This document shows, piece by piece, positions 25,454 to 35,940 of a stretch of 64,000 bases of DNA. Origin of the DNA: Flavobacterium sp. N2820 (GTDB lineage: Bacteria > Bacteroidota > Bacteroidia > Flavobacteriales > Flavobacteriaceae). Below the pieces are notes generated by a model. That model was not told the DNA's origin and made no database searches. It worked only from the letters and a program-made list of their open reading frames with translations. The stretch is taken from NCBI RefSeq assembly GCF_025947285.1, contig NZ_CP110008.1, forward strand, positions 2,495,001-2,559,000, read 5' to 3'. Each line of letters begins with the position of its first letter. Position 1 is the first letter of the stretch. The position numbers and the translations under genes were made by a program.

Positions 25454-25987
25454 ATGGCAGGAACTAGAGCAGCAATTCGATACGCTAAAGCCATTTTGGA
25501 CATTGCCCAAGTAAACAACAGCACACAAGCTGTAAATTCTGACATGACTTCAATTGTAAACGCAATTAAAGACAGCGCTGAATTAAAAGATTTCTTGCAA
25601 AGTCCAATAGTTAAAGGTGAAATTAAATTTTCTTCTTTAAACGAAATTTTTGCTTCTGCTCAAAAAGAGACAAAAGGATTATTTCAATTGCTTTTAGTAA
25701 ACAAAAGATTTGAATTATTAAACGATGTTGCTTTACAGTTCAATTCTTTATACGATGAACTTAACGGAATTGAGATTGCAAAGGTAACTACCGCTTTCCC
25801 AATTACGCCTGAGTTAGAAGCTAAAGTATTGGCAAAAATTGCATCGTTTTCAAATAAAAATATTACCATTCAAAACATTGTAGATCCTGCTATCATTGGA
25901 GGATTTATTTTAAGAATGGGCGACAAACAATACAATGCATCTGTTGCAAGCAGATTGCAAAATTTAAAAAGAGAGTTTAGTAATTAA
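25454..25987 (+). CDS. atpH: ATP synthase F1 subunit delta
   Basis: This 177-residue protein has the delta-family N-terminus AAIRYAKAILDIAQ and the C-terminal signature PAIIGGFILRMGDKQYNASV. It joins the peripheral stalk to the top of the alpha3-beta3 head. The position between atpF and atpA is the usual one. Confidence 0.95.
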   Translation: MAGTRAAIRYAKAILDIAQVNNSTQAVNSDMTSIVNAIKDSAELKDFLQSPIVKGEIKFSSLNEIFASAQKETKGLFQLLLVNKRFELLNDVALQFNSLYDELNGIEIAKVTTAFPITPELEAKVLAKIASFSNKNITIQNIVDPAIIGGFILRMGDKQYNASVASRLQNLKREFSN

Positions 25988-26010
25988 TATACCATTAAAG
26001 ATATATCACA

Positions 26011-27588
26011 ATGGCGGAAATTAAACCTGCTGAAATTTCAGCAATATTAAAACAACAATTATCAGGTTTTGAATCTGGTGCATCGTTAGAAGAAGTTGGA
26101 ACTGTACTTCAAGTTGGAGACGGTATCGCTCGTGTTTACGGATTATCAAACGCTCAATACGGAGAGTTAGTACAATTCGAAAACGGATTAGAGGCGATCG
26201 TATTGAACTTAGAAGAAGACAATGTTGGGGTGGTACTTTTAGGACCATCAACAGGAATCAAAGAAGGTTCTACAGTAAAAAGAACACAACGTATTGCTTC
26301 TCTTAAAGTAGGAGAACAAATGGTAGGTCGTGTTGTGGATACTTTAGGTAACCCAATTGATGGTAAAGGTCCAATCGGTGGTGAGTTATACGAGATGCCA
26401 TTAGAAAGAAAAGCTCCTGGAGTTATCTTCCGTCAACCCGTAACTGAACCATTACAAACAGGAGTAAAAGCAGTTGATGCTATGATTCCAGTAGGTAGAG
26501 GTCAACGTGAGTTGGTTATTGGTGACCGTCAAACTGGTAAATCAACAGTTTGTATTGATACCATCTTAAATCAAAAAGAATTTTACGATGCAGGAAAACC
26601 TGTATTCTGTATATATGTTGCAATTGGACAAAAAGCTTCAACTGTAGCAGGAATCGCAAAAATGTTAGAAGAAAAAGGTGCAATGGCTTACACTGTTATT
26701 GTTGCTGCAAATGCTTCTGATCCAGCTCCAATGCAAGTATATGCTCCTATGGCAGGTGCTGCAATTGGTGAGTATTTTAGAGATTCAGGTCGTCCAGCTT
26801 TAATTGTTTATGATGATTTATCTAAACAAGCTGTTGCTTACCGTGAGGTGTCTTTATTATTAAGAAGACCACCAGGACGTGAGGCTTATCCTGGAGACGT
26901 TTTCTACTTACACTCTCGTTTATTAGAAAGAGCTTGTAAAGTAATTAATAACGACGAAATCGCTAGAAACATGAACGATTTACCAGATTCTATCAAAGGA
27001 ATCGTTAAAGGTGGTGGTTCGTTAACAGCGTTACCAATTATCGAAACACAAGCAGGTGACGTTTCTGCATATATCCCTACAAACGTAATTTCGATTACTG
27101 ACGGACAGATCTTCTTAGATGGTGATTTATTCAACTCTGGAGTTCGTCCTGCAATTAACGTAGGTATTTCTGTATCTCGTGTTGGGGGTAATGCACAGAT
27201 TAAATCAATGAAAAAAGTATCAGGTACTTTAAAATTAGACCAAGCACAATTCCGTGAATTAGAAGCTTTCGCGAAATTTGGTTCTGACTTAGATGCTGTA
27301 ACTTTAAACGTTATTGAAAAAGGAAAAAGAAACGTTGAAATCTTAAAACAAGGTTTAAACTCTCCTTTTACAGTAGAAGATCAGGTGGCTATCATTTATG
27401 CAGGTTCTAAAAACTTGTTAAGAAATGTACCAGTTGTTAAAGTAAAAGAATTTGAAAAAGATTTCTTAGAATACTTAAACGCTAAACACAGAGATACATT
27501 AGACGCACTTAAAGCAGGTAAGTTTGATGACGCTATCACTGACGTTTTAGAAAAAGTAGCGAAAGAAATTTCAGCAAAATATAATTAA
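26011..27588 (+). CDS. atpA: ATP synthase F1 subunit alpha
   Basis: This 525-residue protein has Walker [10 protein letters not shown] (residues 171-179), Walker B region [12 protein letters not shown], and the alpha signature [13 protein letters not shown]. It provides the non-catalytic nucleotide sites of the F1 head. GC content and codon use are richer in preferred codons than the surrounding genes, consistent with high expression. atpG follows after a 76-base gap containing a strong palindrome. Confidence 0.98.
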   Translation: MAEIKPAEISAILKQQLSGFESGASLEEVGTVLQVGDGIARVYGLSNAQYGELVQFENGLEAIVLNLEEDNVGVVLLGPSTGIKEGSTVKRTQRIASLKVGEQMVGRVVDTLGNPIDGKGPIGGELYEMPLERKAPGVIFRQPVTEPLQTGVKAVDAMIPVGRGQRELVIGDRQTGKSTVCIDTILNQKEFYDAGKPVFCIYVAIGQKASTVAGIAKMLEEKGAMAYTVIVAANASDPAPMQVYAPMAGAAIGEYFRDSGRPALIVYDDLSKQAVAYREVSLLLRRPPGREAYPGDVFYLHSRLLERACKVINNDEIARNMNDLPDSIKGIVKGGGSLTALPIIETQAGDVSAYIPTNVISITDGQIFLDGDLFNSGVRPAINVGISVSRVGGNAQIKSMKKVSGTLKLDQAQFRELEAFAKFGSDLDAVTLNVIEKGKRNVEILKQGLNSPFTVEDQVAIIYAGSKNLLRNVPVVKVKEFEKDFLEYLNAKHRDTLDALKAGKFDDAITDVLEKVAKEISAKYN

Positions 27589-27591
27589 TTA

Positions 27592-27660
27592 GTCAATTAG
27601 ACAATGTGTCAATTAGACAATTAATTGACACATTGATAAATTGGCACATTGACAAATTAA
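27592..27660. repeat. CACATTG-type repeat with perfect 13-bp palindrome between atpA and atpG
   Basis: CAATGTGTCAATT (27602-27614) and AATTGACACATTG (27623-27635) are exact reverse complements around an 8-base loop. Further TTGGCACATTGACAAATT units follow to 27660. The unit is shared with the gap before yraN (18490-18523). It fills almost the whole intercistronic region and could form a strong mRNA hairpin; no T-run follows, so it is not a standard terminator. Confidence 0.8.
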
Positions 27661-27664
27661 CAAA

Positions 27665-28522
27665 ATGGCAAACTTAAAGGAAATACGTAATAGGATTACT
27701 TCTGTTTCATCTACGATGCAAATTACATCGGCGATGAAAATGGTTTCTGCTGCAAAATTAAAAAAAGCGCAAGATGCTATTACAGCAATGCGTCCGTATG
27801 CAGAAAAACTTACTGAGCTATTACAAAACTTAAGTGCAACTCTTGAAGGAGAAGTTGGTGGTGCTTTTACAGCTCAAAGAGAAGTAAATAAAGTACTTAT
27901 CGTTGCAATTACTTCAAACAGAGGTTTGTGTGGTGCGTTTAATACCAATGTAATTAAACAAGCAAAAGCAGTTGCTGATACGTATGCAGGAAAACAAGTA
28001 GATATTTTTGCTATTGGTAAAAAAGGAAACGACGTTTTACGTAAAACAAACAACGTAATCGAAGTTAATAATGTTATTTTTGACAAATTAACTTTCGAAA
28101 ATGCTTCTGATATTGCACAACAATTAATGGATAAATTTGTGAAAGGTGATTACGATAAAATCGAAATCGTTTATAACGAATTTAAAAATGCTGCAACTCA
28201 AATTGTGAGAACACAACAGTTTTTACCTTTAGCTCCAATTGTGGGTGGCGAAGTAGTAGCTTCTGATTATATTTTTGAACCATCTAAAGAAGAAATTGTG
28301 TTGACATTGATTCCAAAATCATTAAAAACACAATTATACAAATCAATTAGAGATTCATTTGCAGCAGAACACGGAGCACGTATGACAGCAATGCATAAAG
28401 CAACCGATAATGCTACAGAATTAAGAGACCAATTAAAATTAACTTACAACAAAGCGCGTCAAGCGGCTATTACAAACGAAATCTTAGAGATCGTTGGTGG
28501 AGCAGAAGCTTTGAAAAGCTAG
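27665..28522 (+). CDS. atpG: ATP synthase F1 subunit gamma
   Basis: This 285-residue protein has the gamma N-terminus LKEIRNRITSVSSTMQITSAM and C-terminus RQAAITNEILEIVGGAEAL. These two helices form the rotating central shaft. It is the last gene of the operon: atpD (beta) and atpC (epsilon) do not follow, and a strong terminator does. In this phylum these two genes usually lie elsewhere. Confidence 0.97.
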   Translation: MANLKEIRNRITSVSSTMQITSAMKMVSAAKLKKAQDAITAMRPYAEKLTELLQNLSATLEGEVGGAFTAQREVNKVLIVAITSNRGLCGAFNTNVIKQAKAVADTYAGKQVDIFAIGKKGNDVLRKTNNVIEVNNVIFDKLTFENASDIAQQLMDKFVKGDYDKIEIVYNEFKNAATQIVRTQQFLPLAPIVGGEVVASDYIFEPSKEEIVLTLIPKSLKTQLYKSIRDSFAAEHGARMTAMHKATDNATELRDQLKLTYNKARQAAITNEILEIVGGAEALKS

Positions 28523-28540
28523 TTTTAATACACATATTTA

Positions 28541-28569
28541 AAAAAGTCCCGATTTATTCGGGACTTTTT
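28541..28569 (+). terminator. Intrinsic terminator of the atp operon
   Basis: AAAAAGTCCCGA/TCGGGACTTTTT forms a perfect 12-bp stem with loop TTTAT and a T-run, 18 bases after the atpG stop. Confidence 0.95.
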
Positions 28570-28677
28570 TGTTTTATATTTGTATTTATGATAATTGTTT
28601 GATAAAACCAATTTTTTTATTAAATGAAATCTTTAGAATGTAAAAATCAATTATTAATGTTTATATCTTAAATACTT

Positions 28678-28905
28678 ATGGATAGTGTATGGGTAACTAT
28701 ATTCTTTTTTCAATCAATTCTTATGATTATTATTGGTTTTTTAGGTTTTAAAAATCACTCTATAAAAAAGGCTAAGACTTCATCTGAGGATTCAAACATT
28801 AAAAATTATTTTATTTTGATTTCTAAGCAGTTTTCGATAATATTTATGTTTATGGGATTTTTTTGTTTAATTTTTTTAATTTTAAGTGTTTATAGAAATT
28901 TATAA
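28678..28905 (+). CDS. Small hypothetical two-TM membrane protein
   Basis: This 75-residue protein is not recognised. It has two hydrophobic helices (about residues 5-24 and 48-71) separated by a charged loop (HSIKKAKTSSEDSNIKN). It stands alone between the atp terminator and an S9 peptidase gene with AT-rich flanks. The topology makes a real gene likely, but no homology is claimed. Confidence 0.55.
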   Translation: MDSVWVTIFFFQSILMIIIGFLGFKNHSIKKAKTSSEDSNIKNYFILISKQFSIIFMFMGFFCLIFLILSVYRNL

Positions 28906-29036
28906 CTAACCAAGATAAAATAGAATTCTATTCCTTCCCACAATAAAATTTCCACAAACAACAAACTCATTTAACAAATCCTTTTTTTACGCATTTACTT
29001 TTATTGGTATATTTGTAAGTAACAAACTATTTTCCA

Positions 29037-31379
29037 ATGAAAAAATATTGCGGTTTCTTCTTACTACTTTTCACATTTTTTAGTTATTCACAAAATCTTC
29101 GTTTAGAAGACATCATGAAAGGAGACGAATTCATCGGGCATCAACCCGAAAATCACCGTTGGTCTATCGATGGGCAAACCGTTTTATTTGATTGGAATCC
29201 GAACAATGAAATTGATAACAGCACCTATTTTTGGAACAAATCAAGTAAATCGCCTCAAAAAGTAACGACTTCAAATCCTATTTACGATTTGGATTTTATG
29301 GCAACACAGAAAGATTATGATGTTGTATATTACACCAATCAAGGCGTTTTGTATGCGTATACCAAATCTACAAAAAAGACCAAAAAAGTCATTCAATTAG
29401 CCGAACGCATTAACTCGGTAGAAAGAAGCAGTAATCCTGATATTATTTTCTTTCAGCAAAATCGAAATGTATATCAATTTAATACCAAAGACTTTTCAAT
29501 TGTTCAATTAACGAATTTCAAAACAGGAAAAGAAAGTAAATCCGACAAAGAAGAAGATTCATTTCTTGTTGCGCAACAAAAGGAGTTGTTTCAATTTGTT
29601 CGCGATGAAGCTAAATCAGACGAATGGTATGAAGCGCAATCCAAATCCAATAACGAGAAGTTTCCAAAAGAAATTTTCTATGATAAATCGTCTTTGGAAC
29701 AAGTAAAAATTTCGCCTGATGGAAAATTTGTAACGTTCCGAATTTCAGATTATCCAACGCAAACGTCAACCGATGTAGAGCATTTTATTACAGCCGATGG
29801 ATTTACTCAAAGTAAAAAAGCACGCGCAAAAGTTTCGATTGATAATTTCAGTAAGCACAAATTCGGAATTTTCAATGTAGAAAAAGATACTACGTATTAC
29901 GTTTCGTTTTCCAATTTATCGGGTATAAAAGAAGCGCCAAAATATTATCAAGAATATGAAAAATTAAAAGGCGATTCGGAATACGATATTCCTGTAGTAA
30001 TGCAAAGTCCAGTGTATAGCAAAGACGGAAAAAATGCCGTTTTAGAAATCAGAAGTCAAGACAATAAACACCGCTGGATTGTGGAATTGGATTTAGTTTC
30101 AGGAAAAATCACCGAATTAGATCATCAACACGACGAAGCATGGATTGGCGGTCCAGGAATTCCAGGATATAGTTTCAGTAGCGGAACTTTAGGTTTTATT
30201 GACAATTCAACCATTTATTTTCAATCAGAAGTTTCCGGTTTTTCGCACTTGTATGCATATAATTTGAAAACCAAGAAAAAAGAAGCGCTAACAAAAGGCA
30301 ATTGGGAAGTTCGAAAAGTTCAATTATCGAATGATGCCAAATCGTTTTATATTACGACAACCACAACGCATCCAGGCAACAGAAGTTTCTACAAATTGGA
30401 CATCGCTTCAAAAAAAATGACTGGAATTTTAACAAACGATGGCAATTACGAAGTGGAATTATCTCCTGACGAACAAACACTTTTGGTGCGCTATTCGTAT
30501 AAAAACAAACCATGGGAATTATACGTTGGTGCCAACAAACCGAATGCCGAATTAAAACAAATTACGTTTTCAACTACGCCAGAATTCAAAAAATACAATT
30601 GGAAAGCACCGGAAGTCATTACTTTTAAAGCGGAAGACGGTACAACTGTTTACGCGCGTTTGTACCAACCAAAAGTGGAGAACAAGAACAAAGCGGCAGT
30701 CATTTTTGTACACGGCGCAGGTTATTTGCAAAATGCACACAATTATTGGAGCACGTATCATAGAGAATTCATGTTTCACAATTTACTTACCGATTTAGGT
30801 TACACGGTTTTAGACATCGATTACAGAGCCAGCGATGGTTACGGTCGTGATTTCAGAACGGGAATCTACCGTCACATGGGTGGAAAAGATTTATCGGATC
30901 AATTGGATGGAAAGAAATATTTAGTAGAAAAAGCAGGAATTGACGCCAACCGAGTGGGAATTTATGGCGGTTCGTATGGCGGATTTATCACATTAATGGC
31001 TTTGTTGACAGAACCTGGCGAATTCAAAGCAGGAGCCGCTTTACGTTCGGTAACCGATTGGGCGCATTACAATCACGGCTACACCTCAAACATTTTGAAT
31101 TTCCCAGAAACCGATCCAGAAGCCTATAAAAAAAGTTCTCCTATTTATTTTGCGAATAATCTACAAGATAAATTGTTAATGCTCCACGGAATGGTAGACG
31201 ATAACGTCCAATTCCAAGACATTGTTCGATTAACGCAACGATTTATCGAATTAGGCAAAAAAGACTGGGATTTAGCGGTATTTCCAGTAGAAGCACACGG
31301 ATTTAAAAGAACCTATTCATGGGTAGACGAATACCGAAGAATTTTAGACTTATTCAACGAAAATTTAGTACAAAAATAA
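29037..31379 (+). CDS. S9 family serine peptidase (dipeptidyl peptidase IV-like), exported
   Basis: This 780-residue protein has a signal peptide (MKKYCGFFLLLFTFFSYSQ), a large N-terminal beta-propeller, and a C-terminal alpha/beta-hydrolase domain. The nucleophile is Ser646 in YGGSYGG, the acid Asp in MLHGMVDDNVQF and the base His in VEAHGFKR. DPP IV-like enzymes cleave dipeptides or short peptides after proline or alanine in the periplasm. TATATTTG (29008-29015) fits a -7 element. A GNAT gene follows after 1 base. Confidence 0.93.
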   Translation: MKKYCGFFLLLFTFFSYSQNLRLEDIMKGDEFIGHQPENHRWSIDGQTVLFDWNPNNEIDNSTYFWNKSSKSPQKVTTSNPIYDLDFMATQKDYDVVYYTNQGVLYAYTKSTKKTKKVIQLAERINSVERSSNPDIIFFQQNRNVYQFNTKDFSIVQLTNFKTGKESKSDKEEDSFLVAQQKELFQFVRDEAKSDEWYEAQSKSNNEKFPKEIFYDKSSLEQVKISPDGKFVTFRISDYPTQTSTDVEHFITADGFTQSKKARAKVSIDNFSKHKFGIFNVEKDTTYYVSFSNLSGIKEAPKYYQEYEKLKGDSEYDIPVVMQSPVYSKDGKNAVLEIRSQDNKHRWIVELDLVSGKITELDHQHDEAWIGGPGIPGYSFSSGTLGFIDNSTIYFQSEVSGFSHLYAYNLKTKKKEALTKGNWEVRKVQLSNDAKSFYITTTTTHPGNRSFYKLDIASKKMTGILTNDGNYEVELSPDEQTLLVRYSYKNKPWELYVGANKPNAELKQITFSTTPEFKKYNWKAPEVITFKAEDGTTVYARLYQPKVENKNKAAVIFVHGAGYLQNAHNYWSTYHREFMFHNLLTDLGYTVLDIDYRASDGYGRDFRTGIYRHMGGKDLSDQLDGKKYLVEKAGIDANRVGIYGGSYGGFITLMALLTEPGEFKAGAALRSVTDWAHYNHGYTSNILNFPETDPEAYKKSSPIYFANNLQDKLLMLHGMVDDNVQFQDIVRLTQRFIELGKKDWDLAVFPVEAHGFKRTYSWVDEYRRILDLFNENLVQK

Positions 31380-31380
31380 A

Positions 31381-31809
31381 ATGCACCAGTTACTTGAATT
31401 AGGAACGAAAACCGAAATGTTGGAGCAATTATCCATCATAAAACAATTGTATCCCGATTACACGCCAGAAATTTATGGCGATTTGTTAGATAAAATGATT
31501 CCGCACAATTACAAACAATTAATTGTAGTGGAAAACGGAATCACTACAGGATTGGCTGGGTTTTGGATAGGAACTAAGCTTTGGTGTGGCAAATATTTGG
31601 AATTAGACAATGTCGTGGTACACGAAGATTTTCGTTCCAAAGGAATTGGCAGCATTATGACCGAATATCTCAACCAAAAAGCCATCGATGAAAAGTGTAA
31701 TATGATTGCTTTAGATGCGTATACCACTAATTTTGGAGCCCAAAAATTCTACATGAATCATGGTTTTGTACCCAAAGGATTTCATTTTGTAAAATATTTA
31801 GAGCATTAA
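31381..31809 (+). CDS. GNAT family N-acetyltransferase
   Basis: This 142-residue protein has the acetyl-CoA binding motif A VVHEDFRSKGIGSIMTEYL (R/QxxGxG/A) and the C-terminal ALDAYTTNFGAQKFYMNHGF typical of GNATs. Substrate unknown. It begins 1 base after the peptidase stop, so it is co-transcribed. Its stop overlaps the stop of the opposite-strand prolyl oligopeptidase gene by 4 bases. Confidence 0.9.
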   Translation: MHQLLELGTKTEMLEQLSIIKQLYPDYTPEIYGDLLDKMIPHNYKQLIVVENGITTGLAGFWIGTKLWCGKYLELDNVVVHEDFRSKGIGSIMTEYLNQKAIDEKCNMIALDAYTTNFGAQKFYMNHGFVPKGFHFVKYLEH

Positions 31810-33893
31810 TTATTTAAGTGTTCCCAGATGAAACTATAAAATTCACTTTCTTTTTTTACTCTGTTTTCATAATTTGAAATGTTTCCATAATGACCTGCAT
31901 TTTTATTTACTTTTAAATAAATGGGGTTTTTTTGAGCGCTTCTACTTTGAAGTTTTGCAACAAATTTATAAGAATGAAATGGAGGCACTCTGTCATCATT
32001 TTCAGATGTAATAATTAAGCAAGTTGGATAATTTACATCTTCTTTTATGTTATGTAATGGAGAAAATTTTAATAAAGAATTGAATTCTTCTTTGATATCA
32101 GCGTTTCCATATTCATCTAAGTGATATTTTCCAACCGTGAATTTTTGAGCATTTATCATGTCAAACACACCCACATTGGCAACTACGACTTTAAATAAAT
32201 CAGGGCGCTGGGTCATTGCGGCACCAACCACTAATCCGCCATTAGAACCACCAGTGATTGCTATTTTATTAGGGTTTGTATATTTTTCCGACATTAAAAA
32301 CTCGGCTGCATCCACAAAATCATTTATCGAATTAATTTTTTTCAAACCTTTTCCTTCTTTGTGCCAATTTTTCCCTTTTTCGCCACCACCTCTAATTTGT
32401 GCATAAGCATACACACCACCTTTTTCTAAAAAATGCAATAATCCGGTGTCATAAGTTGGGCTACTAATGCTTCCAAAACCGCCATAAGCTTTTAATAAAG
32501 TGGGATTGTTTCCGTTCAACTCAATTCCTTTTTTGTGAATAATAACTATCGGAATATCTTTGTTATCTCTGCTTTTATACGTAATAATTTTGGTTTCAAA
32601 ATAGTTAAACGGAAACAAGGTAGGTTTTGGTTGAATAAATTCATTAAAATAAATGTCATTGGCTCCAGTAGTAATGTTTAATTTGTAATTTAATGAAGGA
32701 ATTGTGTAGGAATAAAAAGTAACAAAAAGTTCATTTGTTTTTTCGTCATAAAATCTAATTTGAAAATCCATACTGTGTGGTGCTTCAAATTTTCGAATAA
32801 ATTTTCCTGTATAATCGTAAATTGACATATAATATTTGCCCATATTGTTATACTTACAAATGATATAATTGTCTAAAAATGTGGCTCCTATTAGTAAATG
32901 AGAATATACTTGAGGAATTAAAATCGTACTTTCAGCACGATTATTTATATCAAAATAACTTATATTTCCCCAAGGATACTTTTCGTCAGAAAAATAAAAT
33001 TTATCAGCTACAATATTTAAATATTCAAAATTTGTTTTATCCTCTTTTACAAAATTTTTAAAATCAAATTGTTCATTATCTAGTTCAGTATAATAATAGT
33101 TTTTAGTGGTTTCATCTTCACTAACCTCACTTATGTATAATTTATTTTTTTTAGTGAAAAAACTAAAATTTGACTTTGTATTTGAAGTATCAAAAACCAA
33201 TTGGTCTTTACTTTGGACATCACCAATTTTATGATAAAATAACTGATAGGTAGAATCTCTTGCAAAGAATTCTTTGTTTGAATTTTTCTTGTAAAAAACG
33301 CCTTTATCACCATTCCAAGCAACACTCGAAAATTTAATATCGGTTAAAACATCATTAAGGTATTTTTTATTTACAAAATCTCTAAATTTTATTTCATGTC
33401 GATCACTTCCATTCGGACTTATTCTAAAAGCTAAATATTTTGAATTTTTTGAAGGATAATAACCTAACAAAACAACATTTTCATCTTTATAAACATCATA
33501 CGGATCAACTAACGGTTTGCCTAAATCATTTAAGCTTTCTCTGTAATATAAAACACCGGGTTTGTTTTTATCAATTCGGTAAGTGTTATAAAAATATTTT
33601 CCGTTTTTACTTGGCAATGAATAGGTGGATAAATAGTCATAATCTTTTATTTTAAACGAAAAGTTATGGTTTTTAACAACTTCAGTAAGCTTTTGCTCAC
33701 TAACATTATTTTGTAATGTTATCCAATCAATTACTTCTTTGTTAGAAGTGTTTTCTAACCAAGTGTAGTCGTCTTGAATGGTAATTCCATGTTTAGAAAG
33801 AGTTGTCGAAACTTTTTTTGTTTCTATTTTATGTTGAGAAAAAACTGTAATTGAAACAAAAAGTAGTAAAAATAAATATCGTGTCATAATCAT
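31806..33893 (-). CDS. Prolyl oligopeptidase (S9A family), exported
   Basis: This 695-residue protein has a signal peptide (MIMTRYLFLLLFVSITVFSQ), a seven-bladed propeller domain, then the catalytic domain. The nucleophile is Ser550 in TGGSNGGLVVG, the acid Asp in ENDDRVPPFHSYKF and the base His in NAGHYGN. It cleaves short peptides on the C-side of proline. Two in-frame ATGs (33893, 33887) are possible starts. It is convergent with the GNAT gene, with a 4-base overlap and no room for a terminator. Confidence 0.94.
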   Translation of the reverse strand: MIMTRYLFLLLFVSITVFSQHKIETKKVSTTLSKHGITIQDDYTWLENTSNKEVIDWITLQNNVSEQKLTEVVKNHNFSFKIKDYDYLSTYSLPSKNGKYFYNTYRIDKNKPGVLYYRESLNDLGKPLVDPYDVYKDENVVLLGYYPSKNSKYLAFRISPNGSDRHEIKFRDFVNKKYLNDVLTDIKFSSVAWNGDKGVFYKKNSNKEFFARDSTYQLFYHKIGDVQSKDQLVFDTSNTKSNFSFFTKKNKLYISEVSEDETTKNYYYTELDNEQFDFKNFVKEDKTNFEYLNIVADKFYFSDEKYPWGNISYFDINNRAESTILIPQVYSHLLIGATFLDNYIICKYNNMGKYYMSIYDYTGKFIRKFEAPHSMDFQIRFYDEKTNELFVTFYSYTIPSLNYKLNITTGANDIYFNEFIQPKPTLFPFNYFETKIITYKSRDNKDIPIVIIHKKGIELNGNNPTLLKAYGGFGSISSPTYDTGLLHFLEKGGVYAYAQIRGGGEKGKNWHKEGKGLKKINSINDFVDAAEFLMSEKYTNPNKIAITGGSNGGLVVGAAMTQRPDLFKVVVANVGVFDMINAQKFTVGKYHLDEYGNADIKEEFNSLLKFSPLHNIKEDVNYPTCLIITSENDDRVPPFHSYKFVAKLQSRSAQKNPIYLKVNKNAGHYGNISNYENRVKKESEFYSFIWEHLNN

Positions 33894-33995
33894 ACAAATA
33901 GTCTTACGAAAGTATTAAAATATTATCCTAAACAATACTTTTGGACTGTTTTTTGCAATAATAATTTCAGTAACTTTATCAAAACGAAATTTATA

Positions 33996-34451
33996 ATGAT
34001 TCAGTATATTTTAATACTATTTGTTAGTGCAAATTTAATTTCTTGCAACTCATCTAAAACAATTGTACAAGAAACCAACTTATCTGCATCCTATGAAAGT
34101 TGGGTAGCGGGAGTGCGTGGTGGTGGAAGTGGTATCAACTTTTATGTGAATTTAAAAACGACATTAAGTGAAGAAATTGAGTTAAAAAAAGTAATTTTTA
34201 GAGGGTACGAAGTGCCATTTGAAAAACAAAACGCATTACATTTCATAGCAAGAATAAAAACCGAAGGCAATCAACAAAAATTTGATGGTGATGAATCCCA
34301 AATTTACACCAGTCCAAAAAATGCCTTAACATTAGCCGAAAATGAAGCCATTTTAATCTTCTTAAAAAACGGAAAAGAAATCCGTCAAACTATTAAAGAA
34401 GTTAAAGAAAAACCAATGTTACAATATCCTTCAACAAAACCAAAGAATTAA
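33996..34451 (+). CDS. Hypothetical lipoprotein
   Basis: This 151-residue protein has a lipoprotein signal (LFVSANLISCNSSKT, Cys17) and a mostly beta C-terminal part (ESWVAGVRGGGSGINFYVNL, LKKVIFRGYEVPF). It was not assigned to a known family. It lies 27 bases upstream of the flippase gene, possibly the first gene of the envelope cluster. Confidence 0.75.
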   Translation: MIQYILILFVSANLISCNSSKTIVQETNLSASYESWVAGVRGGGSGINFYVNLKTTLSEEIELKKVIFRGYEVPFEKQNALHFIARIKTEGNQQKFDGDESQIYTSPKNALTLAENEAILIFLKNGKEIRQTIKEVKEKPMLQYPSTKPKN

Positions 34452-34478
34452 TTACATTTGTTATTCTAAAAACAATAA

Positions 34479-35939
34479 ATGAGTCTTTACAAAAGTCTTT
34501 TTAAACAAACGGCAATTTATGGCATAGCAACAGTTTTGCCTAGAATTATTAGTTTTATTCTAAATCCAATTTTTGTTTATTATCTTACTGATAAGGAGAA
34601 AATGGGAGAAGTTTCCGTAATTTTTTCTTATTTAGTTTTCTTTAATGTGATTTTATCTTACGGAATGGAAACCGCATTTTTCCGATTTTATAATTCGGAA
34701 GAAAACAAAGGCAAAGTAATTTCTACATCCACCATTTCACTTTTTTGGTCCACAATAGGTTTTTTGGTATTGTTTCTTTTGTTTCGAAAAAACTTAGCGG
34801 ATTGGTCAGAAATTAATGTTGAATATGTTGTTTTTGCCATTTGGATTTTGACTCTAGATGCATTAGCAATTATTCCGTTTTCTAAAATAAGGGCAGAAGG
34901 TCGTCCTATAAAATATGCAGTAATTAAGATTTCAAATGTTTTGATTAATTTGATGTTCAACGTTTTCTTTTTGATTTTTCTACCTGAAATCGCAAGTGAA
35001 TCTTCTAATTTGTTTATACAAACCATCTATCATGATGATTTCCAAATTGGTTATATTTTTGTCTCGAGTTTAATAGCAAGTTTATGCACGCTATTATTTG
35101 TTTTACCTGATTATTTCAAAATCAAATGGCAATTTGATACTGATTTGTGGAAGAAAATGATGCAATATGGTTTGCCCATTTTAGTTGCAGGAATTGCTTT
35201 TGCAATCAATGAACATTTTGATAAGATTCTATTAGATTGGATGCATGTGGATATGGCCGATATTGGAGCCTATTCTGCGTGTTATAAAATTGGGATGTTT
35301 ATGGTGCTGTTTCGAACAGCTTATTCTTTAGGAATTGAACCGTTTTTCTTTAGTCATTCAAAAAACGAAAATGCACCGCAAACGTATGCAACAATTACGA
35401 AATATTTTGTCATTTTTGGTTCATTCATCTGCTTAGGAGTTATCGTTTTTGCCGATATTTTAAAATTAATTTTAGTACCAAAAGCAATTTACTGGGATGC
35501 GATGGATGTAGTGCCATTAATAGTTTTAGCAAATTTCTTTTTAGGGATTTATACCAATTTATCCGTTTGGTACAAATTAATCGACAAAACTAGAATTGGG
35601 GCTTATATTTCAATTGTTGGAGCAATAGTAACTTTAGTTTTAAATTTACTTTTAATTCCAATTATCAGTTATATGGGTTCAGCAATTGCTACCATTTTTG
35701 CATACGGAACCATGATGTTAATCTCATATTGGATGGGACAAAAAAAATACCCAATCCCATACGATAAGAAATCGATTTTTACGTATTTGGGATTAGCAAT
35801 AGTGCTTTCTGGAATTTCGTTTTATGTGCCAATTTTACGTGAAACTTACATATTCGGAATTGCAGCTATCTTGTTTTTTGCTTACTTTGTATACCGAAAC
35901 GAAAAAGAAAGTATTTTAACGATTATCAGAAGAAAATAA
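34479..35939 (+). CDS. Polysaccharide flippase (MATE/MOP superfamily, Wzx-like)
   Basis: This 486-residue protein has about 12-14 hydrophobic helices and the opening [20 protein letters not shown], common to lipid-linked oligosaccharide flippases. It should move undecaprenyl-linked sugars across the inner membrane. The substrate is not defined. dut begins 1 base after its stop, and the conserved nucleotidyltransferase gene is nearby. TACATTTG (34453-34460) fits a -7 element. Confidence 0.87.
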   Translation: MSLYKSLFKQTAIYGIATVLPRIISFILNPIFVYYLTDKEKMGEVSVIFSYLVFFNVILSYGMETAFFRFYNSEENKGKVISTSTISLFWSTIGFLVLFLLFRKNLADWSEINVEYVVFAIWILTLDALAIIPFSKIRAEGRPIKYAVIKISNVLINLMFNVFFLIFLPEIASESSNLFIQTIYHDDFQIGYIFVSSLIASLCTLLFVLPDYFKIKWQFDTDLWKKMMQYGLPILVAGIAFAINEHFDKILLDWMHVDMADIGAYSACYKIGMFMVLFRTAYSLGIEPFFFSHSKNENAPQTYATITKYFVIFGSFICLGVIVFADILKLILVPKAIYWDAMDVVPLIVLANFFLGIYTNLSVWYKLIDKTRIGAYISIVGAIVTLVLNLLLIPIISYMGSAIATIFAYGTMMLISYWMGQKKYPIPYDKKSIFTYLGLAIVLSGISFYVPILRETYIFGIAAILFFAYFVYRNEKESILTIIRRK

Positions 35940-35940
35940 C

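Noticed and set aside
34688..35026. 112-codon open frame opposite the flippase gene
   Set aside because: Antisense shadow with no signal, domain or promoter.
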